DNA from: Phycisphaerae bacterium
GTDB taxonomy: Bacteria > Planctomycetota > Phycisphaerae > UBA1845 > PWPN01
NCBI GenBank assembly: GCA_018003015.1
Contig: JAGNEZ010000001.1
Location: 202,808-266,807, forward strand
DNA length: 64,000 nt
Direction: 5' to 3'
Below are positions 43,280 through 52,944 of this stretch, piece after piece. Made by a program: the position numbers and the translations under genes. The number at the start of each line of letters is the position of its first letter. Positions within the stretch are counted from its first letter, which is position 1. The notes under the pieces were generated by a model. That model ran no database searches and had not been told where the DNA came from. It saw only the letters and a program-made list of their open reading frames with translations.

Positions 43280-45808
43280 TCATGGCTGGCGACGATAGGT
43301 GAACAGCAGCGCGGTCTGCGGGTTCGCCGCGGTCACTTTCAGTCCGGTTTCGAGCAGCTCCTGGCCCTTGATCGCGCGCGGTTCGGCGCCGTCGATATCC
43401 TGGAACACGTAGCGGGCCTCAGGATCGAGTCCACGGAGCTTAAGGGCGATGGACGAATCCGGGCATGTTTTCCTGCGGAAGGCATGCACGACGCCCTCGC
43501 CGGCGTCGGGCAGGTCGAACTGGTACGCGGCCCACGCGTTGGCGTCCTTGCTGTAGGGCATCAGTGGCCAGTAGTCGCCGAGGTAGCACTTCTGGACCTG
43601 TTTGACCTGCCTGCGGATCTTGCGGGTCAGATCGTAATCCCAATCTGGTTTCCGGGTATCGATGCCGATGCCGACGATCGGCCCCATCATGACGCTGCGA
43701 GCCCAATACAGATCGATGTGCTCGAATCCGGAGCCGTGATAGGGCATCCAGAGACTGATGCCGTGGATGTGGTTCTGCTGGCTGAGCACGTCATAGTTGG
43801 GATCTTTGGGGTTGCCGGCGTAATCGCTTCGCAGGATCGGCACGGCCCGGCGAAGCGTTTCGAGATCGTTGCGCCGGCCTCCGGACGCGCACGAGTCGAT
43901 CCACAGTTTCGGATGCCGCTTGATCAACTCGTCCCAGAAGGCCAGATAACCTTCGACGTGCCGGATTTCCTCGATGCCCTGCCGATCCTCGGCGTCGGCG
44001 GCTCGCCAGTACAGCAGCGGGTCGATATTGAAGTCCTGCCGGTAGAAGTCGATGCCCTCGGAGGTGAGGAGTTGATCGACGCGATCGGTGATCCACAGGC
44101 GGAAGTACGGATCGCCGATCTTCATCAGTCCCCCGCCGGGGCCGCCGTAACACCATCCCGGGTGGTTCTGAGTCAGCCAGGTACCGGCGGCCGCCCTTTC
44201 GGGCTCGAACCAGACGATCTGTTTGACGCCGTGGGCATGATGCCAGTCGCTGGCCTGCCGGAGGCCCTTGGGCCAACGGGTCCTGTCGACTTCCCAGGTA
44301 CCCACGTTCCACCAGCCGTCGCCACAGGGATACCAGCCGGCGTCCTGGTTCCAGTAGTCAGGAAGGAGGTCTTCCCTGGCGTAGCTCTCGAAGAACTGCA
44401 GTTCGGTGGCGGCGTCGGTCTTGAGGCCGGGATAGGAGTTGCCCGTGCAGCCGTAGATGAATGGCTGGAGTACCTTGCCGTCGTGCCGGGGCACGTTGCA
44501 TTCCATCATCCATGACCGCCAGACGTTCTGCGATCGGATCCAATCGCCCTTGTAGAACTGCAGGACGGCCATCGGGCTACGGACTTCCTCGCCGGGGTGC
44601 AAGCGGAAGGAGGTCGCCTCCTGGCCGCCGGTGACGCGGAGGCTGTTGCCGTGGTCGCGGGTAAACTGCGCGGCCCACTGGCCGGACCAGCCGATGACCG
44701 CGATCACGCCGCTGTTCCTGCCTGTCTCGATATTGAAATAGGGCAGATGCGTATTGGTCGGGCGGCCGCCGGCGGTGTTGACGCGTTGGGCGGCTTTCGG
44801 CCCCAGCCGGACTTCGAGCGGCTCGTAGTCGTTGGGCTGACAGGGGCTACCCACGGCGTAGTGCAGCAGGAACTCGCCGTCCTCACCGCGCTCGAAGCGG
44901 GAATCGAGCGGGAGGATCCCCTCGATGATCGGCGTGTCGGCCGAGCCGGTGTTCTTGAAGGCAAGCGTCCATTCGACGGTTGGAAAACTGGCGTACTCTG
45001 TGATGCTGTGGCGTGCGACCAGACCGGTCTTCGGATCGGTGTAAGAGCGGACGCGGGTGGTTTTCCCGGGATCCGACGTGTCGCGATCTTCCCTGAAGGT
45101 CCAGGTGGGCAGCAACTGGTCGGAATGTTGCTGGCCGTAGGTGAAGGAGAAGGGCGGCACGGTACCGAGACGTTCGGCGGTCAGAGCGTCATACAGGGGG
45201 AGATCGGCGATGTAGACTTCCTTGCCGTCGGCCAGTGTGACCTTGGGGTCGCCCCAGACGCCTTGGTCGCTGCTGAGACCGTCGCCGGCGCATCCCACCG
45301 AGAGGATGAACTCCTGGGCCCCGTCCAGCTCCGCGGTGACGAACTTGCCCGCTTCGCCGCGGTGCATGACCGGAGACGAGACAAGCCGCTTCTCGCCGAC
45401 GTCGACAGAGAAGATGACGCTACCGCCCTGGGAAGCGGCGTTGGTGAGAATACCGACCACCGCCGCGAAGGATCTAGCCGGTCCGGGCAGACACACTCGC
45501 ACGCGGCCGGGGGCGTGGCAGAAGAGGCCGTGTTCGAACTTCTGGTCGGCGATCTGCATGGGCAGGGTGGGAAGCTGGTTGCAGAACGTTGGGCCCAGAC
45601 TGGTCCAGGCGGTCAGGCCGGGCTGGGACCGCTTCGCTGATTCAGGCGCCGGCGACAGTCCAGACGATTGGGCGGGGAGGTGGGCGCGTACCCAAGCGTC
45701 GCGCTGGGCCATTTCCTCAACAGTGGGCCGTATTGCCCATGCATGGGAAACAAAGACGCCTGCGACGCAGAGGAGCGTAGCGATTCTCGAGCAACGGGGA
45801 GCCAACAT
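43280..45808 (-). CDS. Secreted NPCBM-GH36 alpha-galactosidase-like enzyme
   Basis: 842 aa. The signal peptide ends near SHAWA. An NPCBM-like domain follows (about 85-205: FEHGLFCHAPGRVRVCLPG, SVGCAGDGLSSDQGVWGDP), then the GH36 core: PFSFTYGQQHSDQLL, LLPDYWNQDAGWYPCGDGWW, VKQIVWFEPERAAAGTWL, nucleophile Asp in IDFYRQDFNIDPL, CASGGRRNDLETLRR and acid/base Asp in VPILRSDYAG. Start follows AAGGAGGCTCAAT. It is a paralogue of the enzymes at 36377 and 45844; the binding domain is the main difference. It lies 35 nt after the upstream gene. Confidence 0.93.
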   Translation of the reverse strand: MLAPRCSRIATLLCVAGVFVSHAWAIRPTVEEMAQRDAWVRAHLPAQSSGLSPAPESAKRSQPGLTAWTSLGPTFCNQLPTLPMQIADQKFEHGLFCHAPGRVRVCLPGPARSFAAVVGILTNAASQGGSVIFSVDVGEKRLVSSPVMHRGEAGKFVTAELDGAQEFILSVGCAGDGLSSDQGVWGDPKVTLADGKEVYIADLPLYDALTAERLGTVPPFSFTYGQQHSDQLLPTWTFREDRDTSDPGKTTRVRSYTDPKTGLVARHSITEYASFPTVEWTLAFKNTGSADTPIIEGILPLDSRFERGEDGEFLLHYAVGSPCQPNDYEPLEVRLGPKAAQRVNTAGGRPTNTHLPYFNIETGRNSGVIAVIGWSGQWAAQFTRDHGNSLRVTGGQEATSFRLHPGEEVRSPMAVLQFYKGDWIRSQNVWRSWMMECNVPRHDGKVLQPFIYGCTGNSYPGLKTDAATELQFFESYAREDLLPDYWNQDAGWYPCGDGWWNVGTWEVDRTRWPKGLRQASDWHHAHGVKQIVWFEPERAAAGTWLTQNHPGWCYGGPGGGLMKIGDPYFRLWITDRVDQLLTSEGIDFYRQDFNIDPLLYWRAADAEDRQGIEEIRHVEGYLAFWDELIKRHPKLWIDSCASGGRRNDLETLRRAVPILRSDYAGNPKDPNYDVLSQQNHIHGISLWMPYHGSGFEHIDLYWARSVMMGPIVGIGIDTRKPDWDYDLTRKIRRQVKQVQKCYLGDYWPLMPYSKDANAWAAYQFDLPDAGEGVVHAFRRKTCPDSSIALKLRGLDPEARYVFQDIDGAEPRAIKGQELLETGLKVTAANPQTALLFTYRRQP

Positions 45809-45843
45809 ATTGAGCCTCCTTCAGGAACTTTTAACCCCCTGGG

Positions 45844-47847
45844 TCAAGGTCGACGTTGATAGCGGTAGATCAGGGCTGCCGGCTGACTGGAGGCGGTGAC
45901 CTTGAGGCCATTTTCGAGCAGGTCCATGCCCGGCATCTGTTGGGGTTCGCCGCCGTCGAAGTTGGTGAGATCGTAGCGGGCCTCGGGATCGAGTCCGCGG
46001 AGCTTGAGCGTCGTTGATGGTTCCGGGCATGCCTCTCTGCGGAAAGCCTGCACGATCCCTCCGCCGGATTCGGGCCTATCGAATTGCCAGGCGATCCAGG
46101 CGGTCTTCTCGAGGCTGTACGCCGTCAGGGGGTAGAAGTCGGCCAGCAGGTACGGCTCGACCTTGCGGAACTCGGCGATCATCTTGTGGAGCAGCGCGTA
46201 GTCGAGGTCGGTTTTGCGGGTATCCCACCCGACGCGTGACGCGGGGAAGATACAGCTTCGGAACCAGTATGGATCGCTGGTTCCCTGCCCGGACCCGTGG
46301 TACGGAATCCACAGCGAGAGGCCGTAGGTTTGGCACTGCTGGGTAATCGTGTCGCCGTAAGCGTCGCTTCGCAGGAGAGGCACGCTTCGCCGGAGGGTTT
46401 CGAGATCGTTGCGCCGGCCGCCGCTTGCGCAGGAATCCAGCCAGAGTCTAGGATGACGACGGAGCAACTCGTCCCAGTAGGCCAGGTAGCCGACGACGTG
46501 CTTGATCTCGGTGACGCCCTGGCGGTCCTCGGAATCGTTGCCGCGCCAGAAGCCGAGCGGGTCGATGTTGAAGTCCTGGCGATAGACATCGACGCCTTCG
46601 CTGACGATGAGGCTGTCAATGCGTTCGACGACCCACTTCCAGGCCTCGGGTTTGCCGAGATTGACGAGCCCCCCGCCTTTACCGCCGAGCACCCAGTCGG
46701 GGTGGTTCTCGGCCATCCAAGTTCCCGCCCAGGCCCGCTCGGGCTCAAACCAGAGCACGAACTGCATGCCGTTGGCCCGGGCATGATCGGAGACTTCCCG
46801 TATGCCGTTCGGGAACCGTGTCTTGTCGACCTCCCAAGTGCCGGTGGTTTCGAACCAGTTGCCTTTGCCCGGGTACCAGCCAGCGTCGATGAAGTAGAAA
46901 TCCAGGTCAATCTTCTCGCGGATGTAGCCGTTCAGTACCGCGAGCTCGCTTGCCGCGTCAGGGTGGAGATCGACGCTCCAGCAGGCGCCGTAGTGTGTCG
47001 GGACGGGTTTGTCGTCTGGCCGGGGGATGTTGTGGGCGACCATCCAGTTTCGCCAGAGGTTCTGTCCGCGCATCCAGTCGCCCTGGTAGAATTGGAGGAC
47101 CACGAGCGGAGAGCGGAGCTGTTCGCCGGGCTGGAGTTTGAAGTGGGTCAGTTCCTGACCCGCGCGGATCCGTAGAGCGGTTTGGCCTTGGCGATCGAAC
47201 TGAGCGAGCCACTGGCCCGGCCAGCCGACGGCCACCATGAATCCGCCGCCTGGCGTGGCGACATTCCAGAACGGGAACTGGCCGTTGGTAGGCCGGCCGC
47301 CGCCTGGAGCCATACGCTTGGTGAAGCCCGGCCCCATGGTCTCGGCGTAGGGTTGGTAGCTGTCGGCCGCACACGTATCGCCCTTGATCGAATGAAGGGT
47401 GAATTCGCCGTCGCCGGAGCGAATGAAGCTCGCGTCAAGAGCCTGGATATTCTCCAGGATGGGGGAGTCGGCGGCGCCGGTGTTCTTGAAGGTCAGGACC
47501 CACTCGATGATCGGAAAGTCGCGGTACTCGACGGTCCGGCAGGTGAGCACCAGTCCTGTGGCCGCGTCGGTGTAGGTGATGGTGCGTTCGGTCCTGGCGT
47601 GGTCGAGTATGGTGGAGCGACGTTCGGCTTTCCAGGACTTGATGCACTCGGCCGCTGGCTTGCCGGCACAGGTGAAGGAGAACGGGGGCTCGGCCGATGG
47701 GATCTTCTCTCCATTGCCGAAGTGGGCAACGGCCCACTCGCGAGCGCGGGCGAGTTCGCCAGGGGTCACTTTCACCGCCCAACAGGGCGGCGGTGCAGAC
47801 ACAAGCACTGCAATCGACGCCAGAACCGCTGCTGAACGCGTGTGCAT
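45844..47847 (-). CDS. Secreted GH36 alpha-galactosidase-like enzyme, first gene of glycan operon
   Basis: 667 aa. The signal peptide ends PPCWA. GH36 features: PPFSFTCAGKPAAECI, IDLDFYFIDAGWYPGKGNWF, MQFVLWFEPERAWAGTWM, nucleophile Asp in VDVYRQDFNIDPLGFW, CASGGRRNDLETLRR and acid/base Asp in VPLLRSDAYGD. No NPCBM. A close paralogue of the downstream enzyme at 43280. Start follows GGAATGAGGTC. It heads a run of eight genes with gaps of 15-70 nt, so the operon promoter should lie in the 412-bp gap upstream. Confidence 0.92.
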   Translation of the reverse strand: MHTRSAAVLASIAVLVSAPPPCWAVKVTPGELARAREWAVAHFGNGEKIPSAEPPFSFTCAGKPAAECIKSWKAERRSTILDHARTERTITYTDAATGLVLTCRTVEYRDFPIIEWVLTFKNTGAADSPILENIQALDASFIRSGDGEFTLHSIKGDTCAADSYQPYAETMGPGFTKRMAPGGGRPTNGQFPFWNVATPGGGFMVAVGWPGQWLAQFDRQGQTALRIRAGQELTHFKLQPGEQLRSPLVVLQFYQGDWMRGQNLWRNWMVAHNIPRPDDKPVPTHYGACWSVDLHPDAASELAVLNGYIREKIDLDFYFIDAGWYPGKGNWFETTGTWEVDKTRFPNGIREVSDHARANGMQFVLWFEPERAWAGTWMAENHPDWVLGGKGGGLVNLGKPEAWKWVVERIDSLIVSEGVDVYRQDFNIDPLGFWRGNDSEDRQGVTEIKHVVGYLAYWDELLRRHPRLWLDSCASGGRRNDLETLRRSVPLLRSDAYGDTITQQCQTYGLSLWIPYHGSGQGTSDPYWFRSCIFPASRVGWDTRKTDLDYALLHKMIAEFRKVEPYLLADFYPLTAYSLEKTAWIAWQFDRPESGGGIVQAFRREACPEPSTTLKLRGLDPEARYDLTNFDGGEPQQMPGMDLLENGLKVTASSQPAALIYRYQRRP

Positions 47848-48259
47848 GACCTCATTCCTTTCCGTTGCCTGGGCGCGGGATCCGCCGAAGCAGCCGGCCG
47901 AGGCTTCGGCGAACGGTGGCCGTTGCGGTCCCGAGCACCCGGAGATCAGCGCCGGCCGTCCTGATCCGGGGAGGGACAGACATCAGTCATCTTACAACTT
48001 ATAGCGCCGGAGTCGATGGACGGACGCACCGGCCCGCCGTTTTCTCGGACGCATGCGCAGGAGGAGATCGCCGGTGCCCTGTCGACCGGAAGCGGTAGAC
48101 AGACACAACTTCATAATAACCAATATGTTAAAGACATCCAGGGCGACGGGGTGTCAGCCGTAGTCTGGTCTTCTTCCCGGGGAGCGTATGGGAGTTGCAC
48201 ACGGGATGGTTACCGCGTCGAGGAGGACGGGGAACGCGGTGTGTGTGGGATGCCACTTG
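47848..48259. other. Intergenic region upstream of the glycan operon
   Basis: 412 bp with no supported gene. Two AT-rich islands stand out in GC-rich surroundings: 47986-48004 (CATCTTACAACTTATAG) and 48104-48138 (around TTCATAATAACCAATATG). Read on the minus strand the second includes a TATTAT-like -10. Either could be the promoter of the eight-gene operon. No clear operator repeat was found. Confidence 0.4.
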
Positions 48260-50275
48260 CTAGGGATTGGCGGTGAGTGGCAGCAGGTTCATGACGCAGC
48301 CACCTCCTGGATCGAGCCGGACACGAATCGGATGGACGTCTTTCACCCTTCTTGATTCGATCTGAACACCGTGGGCTGCGGTTAGCTCGTCCCGATAGAT
48401 CGCTGCGTGGTATCGATCGCCGCCCAGAAATCCAAGGGGGATTTCGATCTCCCGTGCCTCCCGATTCGTCATGGCTCCGATCCACCAGCCGCTACCGGAT
48501 CTGCGGGCTACCACGACATACTCGCCTGGCGCACCGGCCAAGCCTATGGTGTCGTCCCAAGTGGTAGGGATACGGGCCAGTACCGGCGTCAGCGGGTGGC
48601 CGCGATAGGCCGACGGGTAGTCTGCGACCATGGGCAGGTGGTTTTGGAATACCACGTAGCTGGCCAGTGTTCGGCAGGGTGTACCCATGATCAGCGGGGC
48701 CGCGTTGCGCGGCTTGAAGTTGGCGACCGGCACGGTGCGGAATGAACCCTGGTGGAAATCGAGCGGACCGGCCAACATGCGGGTGAACGGGACCATGACC
48801 TCATGCTCAGGAAGCACGCCGACCTTGTCCCACTTGTCGTATTCCAGACTGAGGACCGCCTCGCTGGTGAGCAGGTTGGGGAAGGTACGTTCCAGACCGG
48901 TTGGCTTGGACACGCCGTGAAGAGTGACGGTCAACTGGTTCTCGGCTGCCAGTTTGAGCAGATCGTGCAGGAACCGCACCATCTGCTGGTCGTCGCGATC
49001 CATGAAATCGACCATGACGCCCTCAATGCCCCACTCACGATAGAGGGGGAAAGCGTGGGTCATGTGATTGCGGGCGGCCATCCAGTGCATCCACAAGCGG
49101 ATTCGCACGCCCTTGTGCTTGGCGTGGCGCAGGATTTCAGGAATATCGAGTCCATCCACGGCTTTGGTCGGGTCTGCGCCCTGATAACCGATGGGGCCAC
49201 CGTACCAAGCCAGATCATTCCGGCCATCAAGCGAGTGGCAGGGGATTCCCGCCTCGGCGCAGAAGTCGATGTAGTACTTGGCGGTCGCGGTGTTCAGATC
49301 ACACTTGAAAGGGAGGTTCTCTTCATAGAAACCGTTCCACCAGGGAAACGTCGTCTTTCCCGATTTGATCCAGGAGGTCTCCTTGATTGCGCAGGGGGCG
49401 TTGAGGTTGAGCAGCAGGTCCGACCCGATCAGTTTCTCGGGCTTATCGGCAATCAGGACCACTCGCCAAGGGGAATCGTGGGGCAGGGTGGCCCGCACCG
49501 CGACCTTGGGCTCTTCCGGCAACGGAGAAAGGCGACTGACCAGTGCCGCGCCGGTGCCGGACTGCCGGGCCAAGTACATTCCGGCGTAATCGGTGAGATT
49601 GGCCTCGGTGACCGCGGCCCATGCGGTTCCCGGCACCTCGACCAAGAGTGGAAGGCCCAGCAGCCAATCGGCGGGCAATTCGGCGACGAGCTTGCGCTGA
49701 TAGCGCTTCTCGTACGGCGTCGTAAAGCTGTTCAGCGGGAGGGCGAATGCGATCGTGCCCTCTGGGAAGGCGACTCCGGTGCGTTCGCTCGCAACCACGA
49801 GGGAGTCGCAGCCTTGCTGGCGTGGGAAACGATAGCGAAGCGCGGCACCCTCGTCGTACGCGCGCACAACGAGTTCCCACTTCCGGACGGGTTCTCTGCG
49901 TTCATGCAACGAGATCACCGTCTCGAAACCGTGATCCACAACCCGACTTCGCTTGCCGGGATGCTGGCGGTACTCGGTATCGATGGTTGTCGTCCGCGCG
50001 CCTTCGATCACGGAATCCGATCCGAGCCTCGTGCCGTCGGCGAGGTCAATCTGCAATGGAGAGTCGACAATCACCGGACGTTCTTTGAACGTCACCCGAT
50101 ATCGAGGCACCGCCCCACCTTGGCCAGCCGTATGGAGCGAGATTTGCACGTGAACATGGCCACCGGGCGAGGTCACGGTCACAGGTTTGACCGCATCGGC
50201 TCTCGCCCTGGCGGACACCATTGCGAAGCCGAGCCCCACAAGAACGAACCCCGAAGAGAGGAAGATACGGTGCAT
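48260..50275 (-). CDS. Secreted GH97 glycoside hydrolase, predicted retaining alpha-galactosidase type
   Basis: 671 aa. The signal peptide is followed by the GH97 N-terminal beta-supersandwich (VTSPGGHVHVQISL, VRAYDEGAALRYRF, LPADWLLGLPLLVEV) and the barrel: YYIDFCAEAGIPCHSLDG, GVRIRLWMHWMA, GIEGVMVDFMDRDDQQMV and NLLTSEAVLSLEYDKW. E478 in SLEYD matches the GH97 general acid. D423 in MVDFM is where retaining GH97 enzymes such as BtGal97b carry the Asp nucleophile; the inverting alpha-glucosidases (SusB) lack it. Retaining members are alpha-galactosidases, which fits the neighbouring cluster. It lies 17 nt after rsmA. Confidence 0.9.
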   Translation of the reverse strand: MHRIFLSSGFVLVGLGFAMVSARARADAVKPVTVTSPGGHVHVQISLHTAGQGGAVPRYRVTFKERPVIVDSPLQIDLADGTRLGSDSVIEGARTTTIDTEYRQHPGKRSRVVDHGFETVISLHERREPVRKWELVVRAYDEGAALRYRFPRQQGCDSLVVASERTGVAFPEGTIAFALPLNSFTTPYEKRYQRKLVAELPADWLLGLPLLVEVPGTAWAAVTEANLTDYAGMYLARQSGTGAALVSRLSPLPEEPKVAVRATLPHDSPWRVVLIADKPEKLIGSDLLLNLNAPCAIKETSWIKSGKTTFPWWNGFYEENLPFKCDLNTATAKYYIDFCAEAGIPCHSLDGRNDLAWYGGPIGYQGADPTKAVDGLDIPEILRHAKHKGVRIRLWMHWMAARNHMTHAFPLYREWGIEGVMVDFMDRDDQQMVRFLHDLLKLAAENQLTVTLHGVSKPTGLERTFPNLLTSEAVLSLEYDKWDKVGVLPEHEVMVPFTRMLAGPLDFHQGSFRTVPVANFKPRNAAPLIMGTPCRTLASYVVFQNHLPMVADYPSAYRGHPLTPVLARIPTTWDDTIGLAGAPGEYVVVARRSGSGWWIGAMTNREAREIEIPLGFLGGDRYHAAIYRDELTAAHGVQIESRRVKDVHPIRVRLDPGGGCVMNLLPLTANP

Positions 50276-50292
50276 GGATCATTCTCCGCAAA

Positions 50293-51165
50293 CTAACTCT
50301 CCGTCGCACAGAAACCGGCCAGGGCCACCCACTGGGCGACCCGGATACACTCCGGGCGAAGCGACAGGTCCCACCGGCCATCCTGCTCAGCACGGGTGAG
50401 CTGCCGCTGGTTCAACAGATTTCGCAGGCTCCAGCGGAGGGTCTTGCGGCGATGGTTGAAGCAGCCGTGGACCAGCCGGTTCAGTTCGTTTTGGACCGCC
50501 GGGGAGATGGGCGCATCCGAATGACGGTCGATCCGCAGCATGGCCGAGTCGACCTCCGGCACCGGCCAGAAGGCCTCGGGGGGGACGTTCGCCACCCGCT
50601 CGGTCGTGGCCAAGGCTTGGGTCCTGATACTGACCGGCCCGTAATCCTTGGTGCAGGGGGCGGCCAAGAAGCGGTTGGCGACTTCGGCCTGAACAGTGAA
50701 ACAGAGGGGCGAGACTGAGAGCTCGTGCAGCAGGAGGTTGATAATCAGGGGTGTGGCGACCTGGTAGGGCAGATTGGCGACCAAGGCGATTCTCCCGCCG
50801 AGGATCTGGTGCCTAGCGGCGAGTTCTTTGCCCACGGCCGGTGCGATGCGGTTCTTGCTTTCGAGGACGTCGGTATGGATCAGCGTGAAGCGGTCGCTTG
50901 GACCGATCACTTGGCGGCAGACTGCCTGGAGAGTGTTGTCGATTTCGACGGCGACCACATGGCCCGCGAGGGCCACGAGTTCCTGGGTCAGCGAGCCGGT
51001 TCCCGGGCCGACCTCGAGCACCACGTCGTCGGAGCGGATGCCGGCCGCTGCGACGAGCTTCCGCATCAGGTTTCCGTCGATCAGGAAGTGCTGGCCGAAC
51101 CGTTTGAGCGGCCGGATGCCTGCGGTGGTCAGGAGGGCCTGGATCTGATGTTTGGTCTGGGCCAC
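50293..51165 (-). CDS. rsmA: 16S rRNA (adenine1518/1519-N6)-dimethyltransferase
   Basis: 290 aa, normal for RsmA/KsgA. Motifs: RFGQHFLIDGNLMRKL at the N-terminus, the SAM-binding motif VVLEVGPGTGSLTQELV, the acidic strand VVAVEID, the catalytic NLPY motif (VANLPYQVATPLI), and the C-terminal VPPEAFWPVPEVDSAMLRI typical of the family. It dimethylates two adenines in helix 45 of 16S rRNA during 30S assembly. It is a housekeeping gene in an unusual setting: only 17 nt separate its stop from the GH97 start, so the two probably share a transcript. Confidence 0.96.
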   Translation of the reverse strand: MAQTKHQIQALLTTAGIRPLKRFGQHFLIDGNLMRKLVAAAGIRSDDVVLEVGPGTGSLTQELVALAGHVVAVEIDNTLQAVCRQVIGPSDRFTLIHTDVLESKNRIAPAVGKELAARHQILGGRIALVANLPYQVATPLIINLLLHELSVSPLCFTVQAEVANRFLAAPCTKDYGPVSIRTQALATTERVANVPPEAFWPVPEVDSAMLRIDRHSDAPISPAVQNELNRLVHGCFNHRRKTLRWSLRNLLNQRQLTRAEQDGRWDLSLRPECIRVAQWVALAGFCATES

Positions 51166-51389
51166 GGGGCCACAGGCTACGGCGGTTTCGATGGAGGGAC
51201 AAGCGGCTGGCGATTCGGGCAGGGCTCATGGTCGCTCAGGGCGTGCAGCGAACCTCCGGCTCGCGAGAACGGCGGTACTCGCGGGTCAGCGTTGTGTCAG
51301 CGAACAGCCGATTGAACAGCGGCATCCGAACCCGGTGGCTGAACAGTCGGCAGAAAAGACAGATGGTTGCGGGTGCGTAAGCCAGCCGG

Positions 51390-52547
51390 TCACAGATCCG
51401 TGGTCGAACCGAGGTCCTTCCAGGTGACGACCGAGGGCTCGTAGACGTTTTTCTTGGCGTTGACCATGGCCATGCGGGCCATGATGCACATCAGGCTGCA
51501 GACTCGGCCGGTCTCGACGTTGGCGTTGGGCAGCCGCTTGGCGTCGGTCTTGATGTTGAGCACGAAGTCGGCCAGTTCCTCGGGTGTGCCCCGATCCCAG
51601 GCCTTGCCGCTGGCCTCGCCGAGGTCCTTGTTCTTCTCGTCCCGTCCCCAGTATTTACCTGCGTTGAGGTCTACTGCGCCCTTCTCCCCGAACACGGTGA
51701 GGATTTCGGCGTCGTACTTACCGGGCAGCAGCCAGAGGTGGGTGTAGGAGAAGAGGGTCCCGTCGGCCCACTGGAAGGTGGTCGAGGAGTGGGTCTCGGA
51801 GAAGGAGGGGTTCTTGTCCTTCTGGCTAGAGGCCATAGCGACGCACCGAACTGGGGCGATGTCCTTCATAGCCCAGGCCATGACGTCGGTGTGGTGGCTA
51901 GCCTGCTCGATGAATCGGCCGCCGTCGCAGTCCGAGGGGGCCTCCGATGGGTCGCTGGACCAATGCCAGCCGCCCTGCATGAAGGTGACCTTACCTAGGA
52001 GGCCGTTGTGGATTTCCTTCATGCACTTGAGGTAGGTTGGATGGCAGCGACGCTGGGTACCGATCTGGTAGAACTTGCCCTTCCCCTTCCAGGCCTTGCG
52101 TGCGGCGTGAGTGAGGGCGTCGCAAGCGGGCACGTCCTTGTCCATGGGTTTCTCGGCGAAGCAATGATAGCCGGCCTCGAGGACGGGGATGGCGACCTCG
52201 GCGTGCTTGCAGATCTGGGTGATGCACATGACGCCGTCGATCTTTTCTTTCTCGAACATCTTGCGGAAGTCGAGATAGCCGTTGGGGTTGTCGCGTTTCC
52301 AGAAAGCCTTGGCCTTTTCCATGCGTTCGGGGATCAGGTCGCAGACGCCGACGACCTTGGCGTCGGGCACGCTGTTCATCATATGGTGCATGAGTCCGCT
52401 GCTGCGGCCGCCGCACCCGATCCAGCCGAGCTGGACTTTCTCGTTGGCCGGGAACCCGCGGGCGACTCCGCCGGAGGACAGGGCCGTGATTGTGGCGGCG
52501 GCGGCGGAACTGCGAACGAACTGGCGACGTGTGAGCTTGAGAGCCAT
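51390..52547 (-). CDS. Gfo/Idh/MocA-family oxidoreductase, exported
   Basis: 385 aa. Tat-type leader TRRQFVRSSAAAATITAL, NAD-binding motif VQLGWIGCGGRSSGL, family marker CFAEKPMDKDVPACDAL, and IGTQRRCHPTYL followed by GGRFIEQASHHTDVMAWAM. The C-terminal region (RLPNANVETGRVCSLMCIMAR) is typical of the large planctomycete subgroup that sits with sulfatases and glycosidases. Start at 52547 follows AGAAGGAGATCTTCG; an ATG 13 codons upstream is less likely. It is only distantly like the protein at 23399. Substrate is probably a sugar or sugar acid released by neighbouring hydrolases. Confidence 0.92.
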   Translation of the reverse strand: MALKLTRRQFVRSSAAAATITALSSGGVARGFPANEKVQLGWIGCGGRSSGLMHHMMNSVPDAKVVGVCDLIPERMEKAKAFWKRDNPNGYLDFRKMFEKEKIDGVMCITQICKHAEVAIPVLEAGYHCFAEKPMDKDVPACDALTHAARKAWKGKGKFYQIGTQRRCHPTYLKCMKEIHNGLLGKVTFMQGGWHWSSDPSEAPSDCDGGRFIEQASHHTDVMAWAMKDIAPVRCVAMASSQKDKNPSFSETHSSTTFQWADGTLFSYTHLWLLPGKYDAEILTVFGEKGAVDLNAGKYWGRDEKNKDLGEASGKAWDRGTPEELADFVLNIKTDAKRLPNANVETGRVCSLMCIMARMAMVNAKKNVYEPSVVTWKDLGSTTDL

Positions 52548-52944
52548 CGAAGATCTCCTTCTGACGAAAAGGCGAGGACGAGCCAAAACGGACTTCGTAC
52601 AACGAACGGGCCTATCGTAACCGGGCGGGGCGAGGGCGACAAGCGGTCTGTGGCTTGACGGGCGAGCACCGTGCGGATCTCGTCACCCGTCTCGATGGCG
52701 CCGATCCTGAGCGGATTGCCGGTCGGCTTTGGGTTTCATCCAAGAGTTCAAAATATGCGGATCGTCAACTATCGGAAGAGGGGACGGTCACCCCCCGAGT
52801 GATTGACGAGAAAGGGGGTGCCCGCACATCAGCTGAACGGACCCAATGCAGAAGAGACTGATGAGCCAAAGGGACGGGTGGTCGCTCTCCCTGCCGGGGG
52901 CGGTCACCAGGAGGAGCGGCCGTTTGAAATCCGGGGTACTCCAT
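52548..52944. other. Intergenic region upstream of the second oxidoreductase gene
   Basis: 397 bp without a supported gene. A slightly AT-rich stretch at 52746-52775 is the best promoter candidate for the minus-strand oxidoreductase gene. Plus-strand frames here lack ribosome sites and run antisense into the next gene. No repeats recognised. Confidence 0.35.
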
